64,000 bases of DNA from Diploptera punctata (GCA_030220185.1 JASPKZ010004568.1:501501-565500); one strand, 5' to 3'; counted from the stretch's first letter, positions 32,956 through 43,911 are shown. The notes: generated from the sequence alone by a model not told the origin. A program made the numbers and translations.

Positions 32956-34215
32956 TAAGCATCTTCAAAGTATGGGCCTGTTGGCCCGTTCCGCTCCACG
33001 GTGCACTATATGCTGAAGGTGCAGGTCATCTTTCCAACGACGTTTTGGTCTTTCTACATTTATTCGGCCTAGATGCCTATAATGAAGCAGCTGTTTTGAT
33101 AAACGATTATTTTGCATTATTTGTATATGTTCAAACCAATTACGTTTATTTCTGTGTATTCTCTCGTTTATATTATGTATTTGTAATTCATCTCTGATAT
33201 CTTGACTTCTTTTTAGTCTCTTAGAGATACACCTGCAACTGATCCGAGAAATCTAATTTCTATTGTCTTAATTTTATTTTTATCAGAGATCGTTAATGGC
33301 CAAGTCTCAGACCCGTATTTTAACGTTGGAACGGCTACTGTTTTGTAATATTTTAATTGTTTCCCTTGTGGTCTTATTTATCAAATATTTTCTTATTGAA
33401 CCTCATATGTGTTGAAATTTCCTAATTTCTTCTCCATGTCAAAATTTTGCTGGTACGATATCGTGCATCCCAGATAATTGAAACAAGTTACTTGTTCAAT
33501 TATATTTGCTCCAATTACAATTTTTGCCCTTTCATACTGAGTTCCAATAAATGCCATTGACTTTGTTTTCTCTGTTGATATCTTTAAATTATAATCGTTC
33601 ATCAGTTTCCATAATTTATAAACTGATCTTTGTAGTTGATTTTTTGAGGAAGCTACAATGATCGGGTCATCTCCGAATAAAAGACTGTTCATTTTTGTAC
33701 CGTTTATCATAAAATGTTTATGTAAAAAAGTTTGTCATGTACTTGATACAATCTAAATATATATTAAAAAGTATTGGCGAAAGAGGGCAACCATGTCGAA
33801 GTCCATTGTTGATTTCTACGCAGGTTTCTCCAGGACCATTTCCTTTATCTATACGAATTTTTGTATTTTCATATAAACTTTCTATAACTTTAATTAGATG
33901 AGGTGGATATCCTTTATTTTTTAGTATATCCCGTAATTTAGAGCACATAATGTTATCGAAAGCCTTCTCATAGTCGATAAACAATATGTGTGTTTCAAGA
34001 TTAAATTATCTTATTTTTTCTATTAATTGTTGGAGTGAAAAGATACAGTGAATTTTAGAGCGGCCTTTTCTGAACCCATGTTGTTCATTTGAAATCATTT
34101 CATTACTTATCTTTCCGATTCTTCTAGATAATATTTTAGTTTAGATTTTGCTACATGTTCCCAAAAGGCTTATAACTCTGTAGTTATTTGGGTTATGTCT
34201 GTCACCTATATCAAT
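32956..34215 (-). mobile_element. LINE family J, ~1.25 kb with RT domain
   Basis: The two main minus frames are in 5'-3' order. 33718-33984 has motif A FIDYEKAFDNI and motif B GLRHGCPLSPILFNIYLD. 33393-33710 has motif C-like LLFGDDPIIVASS, where the usual FADD reads FGDD, then STEKTKSMAF and CFNYLGCTIS. Further 3' the frame decays. The end carries the stem-loop GGGCC-AACA-GGCCC (complement at 32972-32985) and GAAGATGC. A 3'-terminal fragment of the same family is inserted in LINE B at 41537-41836. 5'-truncated, and the frame is broken between 33710 and 33718. Confidence 0.85.
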
Positions 34216-35159
34216 AATCGAAACACTTATTTTATTAGTGTCGAATCCATAGTTTTCAGACTTATAAAGCCGAATCGTGATGGTCCCAGTGATACTTAAG
34301 CCAAGTTGAGTACATCCTGGATTTTTTTACAAACGATACATCTCTGTAGAAACTTAAGGAAAATCGCCAAAAATAAATGACCCGGAAACGATGGATAATC
34401 AGCTGGCATTTTAATAAACCGAGCTATTTGGTTCAAGGAGTAGCGTTTGAGACAGTGTCGGGAAATTTATGTTTCAAACACGAGTGCTGATTAACCTGAG
34501 CGCTTCTTCTAGTTTTTCCTCAGTTACTGAGTTTCATAATCAGGAGCCATTCCATTGTTTATATTCATCATTAAAGAAAATAATATACCGGTAATACATG
34601 AGATATGACCTCATACGTTAAAACAAATGTAAATTAGAATCAAATATAGATTTCAAAATAATAAATAAAATAAATGTGTTGTCAAGTCTACTCTCGCAGA
34701 TTCTCACATTGGACAAGGGTGCTCCGTTACGGAAATGGTTTTAAAAATCTAATTTTGTTACGCTTGTTTCTGTACAGATTTCAGCAAGTGGCATGTGATT
34801 AGATCGTCGCCTCTAACAAACTCAGATAATATATAGTTGCGAAAGTAAGATTAAATTTTTCGCAGAGGCTTGATGTTCTATTCCTACGAGTCCGAAAATC
34901 GTCATTATCTGGACCAATACTTAATGTCCCTCCGGTAGAACGTGTCCCTTGGATTCTATTATTACTATTTATTGAACAGGTTTTAAATGTATACAACATC
35001 TGTCTGTGCCCAATAGTATGATCTCATTATATCCTTCACTTATTTTTATCCTTCCCTCTTAAACCTCTAGCTCAACGATTAACTATTAACTAAAATATTT
35101 ACTTACATTCCATGTCATTCCACTGTCATTCATCAGATCCATACATACCCCTATACATG
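34216..35159. other. Unassigned sequence
   Basis: AT-rich. May hold the decayed 5' continuation of LINE J to ~34260 (TTATTTGGGTTATGTCTGTC...). Otherwise nothing recognised. Confidence 0.4.
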
Positions 35160-35228
35160 TAGGCGGGGTTCGAATCGAGACTCTTGGGACCAGGCGCAAG
35201 CAACATTACAACTATACTACCGAGTGGA
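35160..35228 (-). mobile_element. tRNA-like SINE head
   Basis: In minus orientation: A box TAGTATAGTTG fits TRGYNNARNNG exactly and B box GATTCGAACCCC is near-consensus, with a (TA)n run immediately 5'. The copy is too short to assign to SINE-1 to SINE-5. A tRNA gene is unlikely because the arms do not pair as a cloverleaf. Confidence 0.55.
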
Positions 35229-35229
35229 A

Positions 35230-35267
<38 letters not shown>
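35230..35267. repeat. (TA)n microsatellite
   Basis: About 19 TA units beside the tRNA-like SINE head. Confidence 0.9.
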
Positions 35268-35268
<1 letters not shown>

Positions 35269-36000
35269 CCTATCAATAATTATCAATCCACTGCAGGATG
35301 ATATATTTTTTGTCTCTTCTCCATAAGGTTGTTGAATAATTTATTTTAACCCTTAAATTGGTATGTATCCTAAAATATATCTTGGTAAGTTATTTAATAA
35401 CTTTAATAAAACAATAGATAAACGAGCAAGTAATTTTTTTAAATTGTGTCGATTTACACAAAATGGACTAATACAATTTAGTTTTCTATGATTTTGTTTT
35501 CACTGCCTTCCGATTAATTTACATAACTTACACGAAACATAAACTTTTCCTTAATTTAAGGGTTAACTATAAAAACACATTCGCTCATTTCCTCATTCTA
35601 TCCTCAATTATTAGGAAGACTTTTCGTATCCAATGATAGGCCTATATTATAGTCCAGGATAATACTTGACCAACGATTATCATTTCTTCTGAAAATACTC
35701 ACATATCCAGTTCACAGTCAATTCAATGTCTTTATTTACGAGATACATGACATCTCATCTTCTTGATCCATGTAATTGATTTCATATGTATCTATCTATA
35801 CATCTTGTGTACCTTGTCGACATTGAATATCTTATTCCTTTAGCGTTATCCGTATATGAAATATCTGAAGAATTCACTCATTAAACATTTACCGTTCCCT
35901 AAACAATGATATATTTCAATTTGCAATATAACGTAAAACTGTATCTCACGAATATCTCCAGTCCAAATATGTATTCACTTTCTTTACTCTTCCTTCAATA
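35268..36000. other. Unassigned AT-rich sequence
   Basis: No element recognised. Confidence 0.5.
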
Positions 36001-37016
36001 CACAGGGTATACAAAATTCCGTTTACAAATTATGAGCGTTTGTAGAGGAGGGAAAACAAAACCATTTGGTTATTTGAAAAAAATGATTGGTTCTCTGTTT
36101 CCCCGCTAGGAGTCCTTGAATGGTTTGACGCTGGATGATTTGACTGTATTCAACCTGCCGTGTGATGGAAGTTTTCCAGACGTGTCTGAAAATATCGTCC
36201 GTTTTCATTAATGCACAGCTGGCATCTGCGTACAAATGACTGTTTCATAAGTTCAAAACAACCTGTGTCTCACAAATAATTGCTGCAGCTTCAGACGCAC
36301 GGGCATCCAGCCCTTCTGGAGTGTCTATCGGTGTCTTGTACACCAAACGCTTCATCTCCCCCCACAAAAAAAATATCCATAGAAGTTACATCGGGATAAA
36401 TTACTGTACTGGCCCACTCCTCCCAATTCAACGATTGGGGAAAATATTGTTTTGGTATTGTCTGACATCGAACGCAAAGTGTGGTGGGGCCTCGTCATGG
36501 TGGAACCATAATCGTTGTCTGACTGGTAGCAAAACAATCTCCAACATTTCCGGTAGTATGTCACGAAGAAAAATAATGTAATCTTCTCCTCCGAGTCGTT
36601 TAGGCAGAAGATACAGTCCAATCATATGGTCGTTAACAGTACTACTGTATTGTGTAACATGTCATCAAGAACCTGTAGATATCACTAACGTACAGAAACT
36701 TTTATATGTAAACACAATATAAACAATAATATTATAAGTGTTTAGCCTGGGACGAGGACACTACTGGCAATAATGTAAACTTACCCTTTCAATGTCAACT
36801 TATGACAATGTATTGCATACGAAGCAGTAAAAAACACTGTAATTTCACCGTGCTTTATATGAAACAGTGAACGGTGACCTAAGTGAAGTCAAGCGTCAAA
36901 CCGTTCAAGAACCCCTAGCGGGGAAACGGCGAACCTGTTAATTATTTTTCACATAAGAAGAGAGTTTTGTTTTACCTATAAAATCTCAAAATATGTATAC
37001 GGATTTTTTTATACCA
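36001..37016 (-). mobile_element. Mariner-like DNA transposon with degenerate TIRs
   Basis: The left end (36001-~36150) and the right end (~36880-37016) are inverted repeats. Shared blocks are GTTTCCCCGCTAGG, CTTGAA, GGTTTGACGCT and, further out, AAAACAAAA and GGTATA near each tip. TA dinucleotides flank both tips. The interior encodes a broken DDE transposase on the minus strand: FHHDEAPPHFAF (second catalytic Asp in the HDxAPPH block), IFPNR, an IGRSGPVQ block, then IFFLWGEMKRLVYKTPIDTPE after a stop. The N-terminal DNA-binding half is absent. Unlike the element at 19 kb, this one kept the C-terminal part. Inactive. Confidence 0.8.
36023..36625 (-). pseudogene. Mariner-like transposase, C-terminal remnant
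   Basis: Two to three minus frames together give LYLLPKRLGGEDYIIFLRD, LWFHHDEAPPHFAFDVRQY, then WIFFLWGEMKRLVYKTP and SEAAAIICETQ. This is the C-terminal half of an insect DDE transposase. Stops and frameshifts separate the blocks, and the SPDLTPLD stretch just before FFLWG is corrupted, so the third catalytic residue is not identifiable. Confidence 0.8.
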
Positions 37017-37307
37017 TATATAGTAGATTTCAGTCTTTACGTTATGAAATATTTACATAATTTAGAAATTAATTTTAAATATCCTGATTTCAATTCTAAA
37101 AATAAATGTAATATTTATGTAGTAAATGTAATTGTAGAATCATATTATTTTTTGTATATGAAAAACATTAATTCCGTTCCTTTGGATTATATAAATTTGT
37201 CGTTTTCTGAATTAAAGATAGTCGCAAATACCACACTGTTGACCAGTTTGTGATTCTTTAGCATCGTATAAAGATAATAAATTATTTTAATTTTAAAATT
37301 TATTTCA
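37017..37307. other. AT-rich spacer
   Basis: Very AT-rich. An 86-codon plus frame (36993-37253) overlaps it but has no motif and low complexity. Confidence 0.5.
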
Positions 37308-38123
37308 TCTTCTTCTTCTTCCTTCCAAGTATTAGGCCGAGGCCTGTTACGATCCTACAGAAAATGTTCCCTCCAGCGTTTCATAGGACGGCCCAGTGAT
37401 CTTCGTTCTTGGTATATAATTATAAACAGCTTTGGGGATCCGATTTGAACTCATTCTTTCAATATGGTGTTTCCAATTTAGTTGGTACTGTTTAATATAT
37501 TCCAAAATTGGCGTAGTCTTCAATTCTTTTAAGATATCGGTGTTCCTTTTCCGATCCCATCTGGTGTAACCCGCTGTTCTGCGCACGAATCACATTTCAC
37601 AAGCCGTTATTCTGCTTTCATGTTCCTTTTTTTAGTGTCCATGCTTCACTACCATAGGTCAACACTGGTCTAGCCAAAGTGTTATATAAACGTAATCTGG
37701 TGTTTTTTTGTACAAGGGATTGTTTCATAACTTGATTAATAATTCCTAAACTTTTATTATAACTAGTAACTTTTCAGGGATATCCTTTTCATCCCAGATA
37801 GAGAGATAATATCCAAGATATTTAAATTAATTAGATCTCTCTAAAATTTTATTCTGGAGACAGATTTTACTTTGTATGGGTCCTTTCCATGAAATGCCAT
37901 AATTTTAGTTTTGTTAATTGATATTTCCATATTCAATTTGGCACCTATCTTTTTTTTAAATTATAAATTGATCGTTGCAAATAATTTTCGGAAAGTGCCA
38001 GAAGAGCTAAATCGTCTGCAAAAAGAATAGCATCGAATTTGAGGTTCCTATTGATGGGTATATATCCTCGTTGTGTTTTCCTCCATTCATTTATTAATTT
38101 ATTCATGTATATAATGAAAAGCA
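37308..38123 (-). mobile_element. LINE family H, 3' part (host of antisense insertion)
   Basis: Minus-strand element beginning (3' end) with the complement of (GAA)n and the hairpin-prone GGCCGAGGCC. The ORF2 segments in 5'-3' order are FADDLALLALSENYLQRS (RT motif C, 37945-38178), an ASTLYNTLARPVLTYGSEAW-like region (37640-37700), TRWDRKRNTDILKELKTTP and YQLNWKHHIERMSSNRIPK (37347-37586). Interrupted at 38123 by a plus-strand copy of the same family; the 5' part resumes at 38552. Confidence 0.9.
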
Positions 38124-38551
38124 AGTTATGAAACCATCCCCTGTACAAAAAAAACACCAGATTACATTTATATAACACTTTGGCTAGACCAGTGTTGACC
38201 TATGGTAGTGAAGCATGGACACTAACAAAACAATATGAAAGCAGAAAAACGGTTTGTGAAATGAGATTCATTCGCAGAACACCGGGTTACACCAGATGGG
38301 ATCGGAAAAGGAACACCGATATCTTAAAGAATTGAAGACTACGCCAATTTTGTTATATATTAAACAGTACCAACTAAATTGGAAACACCATCTTGAAAGA
38401 ATGAGTTCAAATCGGATCCCCAAAGATGTTTATAATTATATACCAAGAGGACGAAGATCACTGGGCCGTCCAATGAAACGCTGGAGGGAAAATTTTTTAT
38501 AGGATCGTAACAGGCCTTGGCCTAATACTTGGAAGGAAGAAGAAGAAGAAG
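38124..38551 (+). mobile_element. LINE family H 3' end inserted antisense into LINE H
   Basis: A 428-bp, 5'-truncated copy in opposite orientation to its host. It reads TLARPVLTYGSEAWTLTKQ, TRWDRKRNTDILK(N) and YQLNWKHHLERMSSNRIPK, then a (GAA)n tail. The 11-bp direct repeat AATGAAAAGCA flanks it (38113-38123 and 38552-38562), a target-site duplication typical of target-primed reverse transcription. It forms a ~427-bp inverted repeat with 37308-37734. Confidence 0.92.
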
Positions 38552-38866
38552 AATGAAAAGCACCGGTGAAAGTCCACATCCCTGTCTTACTCCAGTGTTG
38601 ATCTTTTCCCAAGAAGATAATTTGCCATCTTGTTTAACAGAGATTTCATTATCTTTATAGGTGTTGAAGATATTAGTAATATATTGTTGTGGAACGTTAT
38701 CATCAGCTAAAATTTGTAGTAATATATTTCTGTCTACTTTGTCAAAAGCCTTTATGAAATCAACGAAGGCGATATGAGTTTCTATATTGAATTCCTTGTG
38801 CTTTTCTAATAGTAGTTTTATTTCATATAGTATTAAAATGCTATTGGTATGCACTGTTAATGTAGA
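38552..38866 (-). mobile_element. LINE family H, 5' part (RT motifs A and B)
   Basis: Continuation of the host LINE H. The minus reading gives THIAFVDFIKAFDKVDRNILL (motif A), then NEISVKQDGKLSSWEKIN and GVRQGCGLSPVLF (motif B). Truncated at ~38866, where a plus-strand LINE B remnant begins. Confidence 0.85.
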
Positions 38867-39290
38867 ATTAATAGGCGATAGCGAGGAGATACAAACTGCC
38901 AACATTCTATTGAATATCAATAATAAATGGAAGCTGGAAAAAAGTGAATAAAATTAAATATATGTAGAAACATACTGTATACCACATGTCATGGAAATTG
39001 ATAAAAATTAATGAAAAATACGTTACATTTTGAAGTGGGTGAATTCAAACACCTGAGAACAATAATTACAGACAAACATTAGGTGCATAATTAAATTAAA
39101 TATATACAAATCTCTACAAATGCATGTTATTACTCATTATACGGACACTCGTTGTCCTAAATTCTCTCAAAAACGTTAAACTGAAAATATATAAATAAGT
39201 TATTATTCTAGTTATATGGATCAGAAACATGGATTCTTACTTTAAGAGAGGACAACATATTAAGAGTATTTGAAAATAAAGTTCTTAGGC
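38867..39290 (+). mobile_element. LINE family B, old copy
   Basis: Degenerate match from GATAGCGAGGAGATAC through GTGAATTCAAACACCTGAG, AAACGTTAAACTGAAAATA and TTTGAAAATAAAGTTCTTAG, i.e. just after YADD to KVLRKIF. Stops throughout. Confidence 0.8.
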
Positions 39291-39655
39291 ATCAAAAGTA
39301 CAGAATCACACGAGAATAAAATTATGCAAATTTCTCGCTAGACCTGCACTCTGTTATAGCAGTGAAACATGGACCATTTGAACTCAGGATGAACGTCGTA
39401 TTACAACTACGGATATGAAATCCACTTAGAACTGCACTTACAACCTTCTTGATAAAAAAAACAGCAATTGGTATAAACCAACCAATTTTTCAATACCTCT
39501 AACTCCACAGGAAGAATTAGATACATTCACCGCATGAACCGCTCCAGAATACCCAAACTAATGCTCAGCTACATCCCCGATGAAGATGATCTGTGGATAG
39601 ACCATTCAAGGGATGGCGGAAGATCGTAACAGGCCAGTGTGGCTGACACCTGAAT
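39291..39655 (+). mobile_element. LINE related to family H, decayed 3' end
   Basis: Reads FLARPALCYSSETWTI, a CYNLL-like stretch, then SRIPKLMLSYIP- and a GRPLKRW-like end with frameshifts. It finishes GATCGTAACAGGCCAGTGTG, the same GATCGTAACAGGCC phrase as LINE H and repeat G. Confidence 0.7.
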
Positions 39656-40745
39656 AGCTCATGATTATGACTGTTATACTGGAATCGTCAGACGATAATA
39701 TAGCAACCGAAGACGAAACTGATATAAATAAAGACTGGGAGGCATCCGAAAGCCCAGGTTACTTAAAAAATAGACAAAACAAGAAATGGTTTGAGGAGGA
39801 ATGTGCCAGTAATGTAAAGATACGTAAGCTAGCAAACATGAATTGGTACACGAGCCGAATTGAGTAAATTTAGATCCATTGGGGTAGCATTAGATTGGAA
39901 ATCACTACGTTATTAAAGCCTCAAAATATAGAATATTTGTTACAAAATACCTGAAATTAATGCAAAAATATAAAAATAATAATTATATCACTGAATTACG
40001 ATAGAAAGAAAAGGATTTCAGGCTAAAACAAACATAGTTAGGAATGAAAATAGGGATGTGATTACAGATTCCAGGATTGTATTAAATAAATAGAAAACAT
40101 ACTTTAATTAGCTATTAAATATTCATACAAAACAGTATATTGAAGAGGATGAATTACAGACAGCATAAATGCTGTCAAATAACTAAGTGTATTAGAGGTT
40201 GAAATGACGGCAAACATTATGTTCAGATGGGATCCAGTAGAACTGATAAAAACATGGGGAGAAAATGTATGGTCAAAATACTCGTACGTCGGTTGATTAG
40301 TATGATTTGGCAAAAATATGCTCTTCCAAATGAATGGAAATAACCAATTAACGCACCAATATACAAGAAAGGAAATAAAAATTATAGTTACAACTAGAAG
40401 TACAAATAGCCTCTATTTACTTTTAAATTAGTAACATGTAGGCCTATATATTGTAACATATATTAGGTAAACATGCATATTAGTTGCAACATATGCAGTA
40501 AGTAGACTTACACCTTACATTGATGACATAATAGGAGATATGAATTAAGAAGAAATAGATCTACAATATATGAGATTTGTTGTATAAAAGATATTATAGA
40601 AAATAAATGGTAATGTAATAGCACTGTTCATCAACTATATGTAGATTTCAAAAAACTATACGGATTAATTATAAGAGAGAACTTATATAGTATCCTGCTG
40701 GAGTTAGGAATTCCTAAAAACAGTTTTCTGATACTTTTGGTTAAA
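39656..40745 (+). mobile_element. LINE family B, old copy of the pre-RT/RT half
   Basis: Reads KKWFEEECASNVKIRKLANMN (N-terminal to the RT), then degenerate equivalents of EVEMAIEKLK, IWxNEAIPDEWK, NNYRGISLLS, and LRRNRSTTDQIF, motif A YVDFKKLYG and YSILLELGIPK. It duplicates, in older form, the segment that follows at 40772-41536. An internal deletion joins 'GIPK' to the QFSDTF region at ~40720. Confidence 0.8.
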
Positions 40746-40771
40746 TAATTTATTATTTAAAAAAGAGACAA

Positions 40772-41536
40772 AGCGATGAATAGTTTGATGAGGAATTTGC
40801 CGACATTGTAAAGAAAAAAGTTAGTAAAAATGGAATGGTTACACGAGCCAAAAGAGGTAAATTTCGAGCAATTGGGTAGTATTAGACGGGAAACCACAAG
40901 GTTACTAAAGAGTAAAAAGAGGGACTATTTGAAAGAGATGATTAATGATCTTGAAATGAATGCCAAAAATATGAACATTAGATAATCATATCAGCGAACT
41001 AGGATAGAGAAGAAAGGGTTTCAGGCTAGAACAAACATAATTAAGAATGGAAATGGGGATATGATTGCAGATTCCAGGAGAATATTAAATAGATGGAAAA
41101 GTTACTTTAATTAACTATGAAATGTACATACAGAACAGGATATTGCAGAGGATCATTTACAGACGACAGAAATTCTAATGGCATAACCAAGTGCATTAGA
41201 GGTTGAAATGGCGATAGAAAAATTGAAGATGTATAAAGCATCAGGTTCAGATGAGATCCCAGCAGTACTGATAAAATCAGGAGGAGACAAATTGATGGAC
41301 GAGATACGCCAGTTGCTTAATATGATTTGGGAAAATGAAGCTATTCCAGATGAATGGAAAGAACCGATTATCGTACAAATTTATAAGAAAGGAGAGGAAA
41401 CTGATTGCAACAACTATAGAGGCATCTCATTACTCTCAACTTCGTACAAAATTCTAACAAATATATTAGTAAGCAGACTTACTCCCTATATTGATGAGAT
41501 TCTCGGAGATCAACAATGTAGATTTAGAAGAAACAC
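40772..41536 (+). mobile_element. LINE family B, 5' segment of a split copy
   Basis: First part of a copy interrupted twice. The frame from 41208 gives MAIEKLKMYKASGSDEIPAV, IWENEAIPDEWKEPIIVQIY, NNYRGISLLSTSYKILTNIL and GDQQCRFRRNTG, which is the conserved RT fingers region. The copy continues at 41837 beyond a LINE J insertion and again at 42260 beyond a LINE B insertion. Confidence 0.88.
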
Positions 41537-41807
41537 AGGTGTATCTCTAATAGATCAAAGGAGAAGTCAAGATATCAGAGATGAACTACAAATCTATAAT
41601 ATAAACGAGAAAATACACACAAATAAACGTAATTGGTTTGAACATATACAAAGAGTGCCAAATAATCGTTTATCAAAAGAGCAGCTTCATTATAGGCCTC
41701 TAGGCCGAAGAAATGTAGGAAGACCAAAACGTCGTTGGAAGGACGACCTGCGCCTGCGGCATGTTGTGCACCGGGGAGCGGAACGGGCCAACAGGCCCAT
41801 ACCTTGA
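41208..41807 (+). pseudogene. Chimeric 199-codon frame: LINE B fingers fused to LINE J tail
   Basis: Residues 1-~110 are LINE B reverse transcriptase. Residues ~111-199 are the C-terminus of LINE J (SQDIRDELQIYNINEKIHTN, NWFEHIQRVPNNRLSKEQL, RRNVGRPKRRWKDDLRLR). The insertion happened to preserve the frame. The motif A-C palm of LINE B is cut away from this product, so it cannot be a working RT. Confidence 0.85.
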
Positions 41808-41836
41808 AGATGATGATGATGATGATGATGATGATG
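41537..41836 (+). mobile_element. LINE family J 3' end inserted in LINE B
   Basis: Starts at GTGTATCTCTAATAG, ends with GGGCC-AACA-GGCCC (41788-41801), ACCTTGAAGATG and a (GAT)n tail to ~41836. LINE B resumes at TTCTACAACAGATCAG. Left and right flanks share only a few bases (GGT), so a long target-site duplication is not visible. Confidence 0.88.
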
Positions 41837-42123
41837 GGTTCTACAACAGATCAGATTTTTAGCTTAAGACAGATTTTAGAAAATAAATGGGAATATAATG
41901 GTACTGTACACAATCTATACACAGATTTCAAAAAGGCAAATAATTCAATTAAGAGGGAGAAGTTATATAGTATCCTGCGGGAGTTCGGAATTCCTAAAAA
42001 GTTAGTTTGACTTATACGAATGTGTCTAAATGGCACAAAGAGTAGGGTGCGTGTAGGCAAATAGTTTTCAGATTTTTTCGAAATCCAGAATGGGTTGTGG
42101 CAATGAGATGAACCATCTCCTCT
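41837..42123 (+). mobile_element. LINE family B, middle segment of the split copy
   Basis: Continues from 41536: STTDQIFSLRQILENKWEYN, motif A region LYTDFKKANNSI (the catalytic-context YDS reads NNS), YSILREFGIPKKLV then a stop, GTKSRVRVGK and the start of motif B. Interrupted at 42123 by a 136-bp LINE B insertion. Confidence 0.88.
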
Positions 42124-42259
42124 TACTTACTTACTTACTCACTGGCACTATCGAACCCGTAGGTTCATGACCGCGCGGACATAAGCTCTCCATAAATCCC
42201 TATCCTGAGCTAATGCTTTCCAATCATTCCCTATATAATCTACTTCCCTCAAATCATAG
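42124..42259 (-). mobile_element. 136-bp LINE family B 3' end inserted in LINE B
   Basis: Complement of (TAAG)n, then CTGGCACTATCGAACCCG through AATCATAG. Only the last 136 bp of the element. Flanked by the 15-bp direct repeat TGAACCATCTCCTCT at 42109-42123 and 42260-42274, so both ends of the insertion are defined to the base. Confidence 0.95.
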
Positions 42260-43165
42260 TGAACCATCTCCTCTACTATATAATTTTGTACTAGAGCATG
42301 CCATCTAATCTTTAGAGGATAACGAAGGCCTACAACTCAATAGTATTAATAAGCTGTTAGTTTATGCTGATGATGTAGTACTATTGGGTGATAGCGAGGA
42401 GATACTAAAGGCCAACACGCACACACTATGGAGTACCACTAAAAAATTAGGACTGGAAGTAAATATCAATAAACTAAATGTATGGTCACACAAGTACATT
42501 ATATAATGGAATTGGACAGATAATGAAAAATGAGGAAAATGCGGAAGTGGCTGAATTCAAATACCTAGGAGCAATAATCACAAACAGAAATGAGATGCAC
42601 AAAGAAATTAAACATAGGCACAATTCTGGAAATGCGTGCTATTATGCATTACAGAAAGTCTTGACTTCCTAAATCCTCTCAAAAAACGTTAAATTGAAAA
42701 TATATAAAACTATTATTGTACCAGTTATATTATATGGTGCGAAACATGGACTCTTACTTTAAGAGAGGAAATGAGATTACAAGTATTTGAGAATAAAATT
42801 CTTAGGTACATTTTTGGACAAAAGCGAGATGAACAGACAGGGGAATGAAGAAGATTGCTTAACAATGAATTACAAGTCTTTATAGGAAGCCAGATATAAT
42901 GAGAACAGTTAAGTCTCGTAGACTGCGATGGGCAGGACATGTGGCACGAATGGGGAATGATAGGCGTGCATGGAAGCTTCTTGTAGGAAAACCGAAGGGA
43001 AAACGTCCAGTTGGTAGATCAAGAATCAGGTAGGAGATATACATTTACTATGATTTGAGGGAAGAAGATTATACAGGGGATGATTGGAAAACATTGGCCC
43101 AGGATAGGGATGTATGGAGAGCTTATGTCCGCGCCAACATGGCCTACGGGTTCGATAGTTTGTTT
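42260..43165 (+). mobile_element. LINE family B, 3' segment of the split copy
   Basis: Resumes within motif B and gives LLVYADDVVLLGDSEEILKA (motif C), GLEVNI, EVAEFKYLGAIITNRNEMHK and the C-terminal blocks with frameshifts. Ends near TCCGCGCCAACATGGCCTACGG, GGTTCGATAG. Clearly older than the copies at 21.5 and 44 kb. Confidence 0.88.
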
Positions 43166-43500
43166 GTTTGTTAGTTTCGGTTAAAGCAAGGAGACACAGT
43201 GTCTTCTCTACTATTCAATTTTGGCTAGACCATGCCATCAAATCTTTAGCGGATGAAGGTCTACTACTCAAAGGTATTAATGAGCTATAAATAGATTCGG
43301 AATGTGTATGCACTCTTTCTTGCTTTAAGGGATGAGAAAAGATTACGAGTATTTGAGAATAAAGTTTTTAGGAAGATACCTGGACTAAAGACAGATGAAC
43401 AGACAGGTGAATGGAGAATTTTATTTAACACTGAGCTACATCATCTTTATAATAAGAATATCATTATTTACCTGGCAATGTTAAGTCGACCAGGCTAAAA
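43166..43500 (+). mobile_element. LINE B-related fragment with internal deletion
   Basis: KQGDTVSSLLFNF-like motif B, 'AKSLADEGLLLKGIN', then a jump to LRDEKRLRVFENKVFRKIPGLKTDEQTGEWR. The region between, including YADD, is deleted. Confidence 0.75.
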
Positions 43501-43675
43501 ATAATAAATAAATATTCTTACATTTAAGTGCATTAAACATAAGTATTATATGGTGTATCTACAATATAATAATTTTCTACAATATATTTCGATTTAATCT
43601 AGAGTTAACTAATTAAACATAAAATGTACAAAATAGGAAAACGTTGAATATTAATATTCTTTACGATATACAATA
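43501..43675. other. AT-rich spacer
   Basis: Nothing recognised. Confidence 0.5.
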
Positions 43676-43911
43676 GTCCACCGCTGTGGCCTCGAGGTAG
43701 CGTGCTGCCTAGTGACGCAGCGGGCCCGGGTTCAATCCCCGGTCGGGGCAGTTTTTCTGGGTGAGGTTTTTATCGGGGTTTTTCCTCACCTGTAAGCCAA
43801 ATGTCAGGAAAACTTTAAGGCTCAAACGGTGTGGAAAGTAACGGGCAGCTACCACACCTACAATTCCCTAGTAAAGCTACAAGCAAAGAAGTGGATGGAT
43901 GGATGGATGGA
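43676..43911 (+). mobile_element. SINE-2 copy with internal deletion
   Basis: GTCCACCGCTGTGGCCTCGAGG head, B-box region GGGTTCAATCCCCGG, then GAGGTTTTTATCGGGG. The block between CTCAAACGGT and GTGGAAAG is missing relative to the copy at 1869. Tail is (GGAT)n. The least decayed head of the family in the window. Confidence 0.88.
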
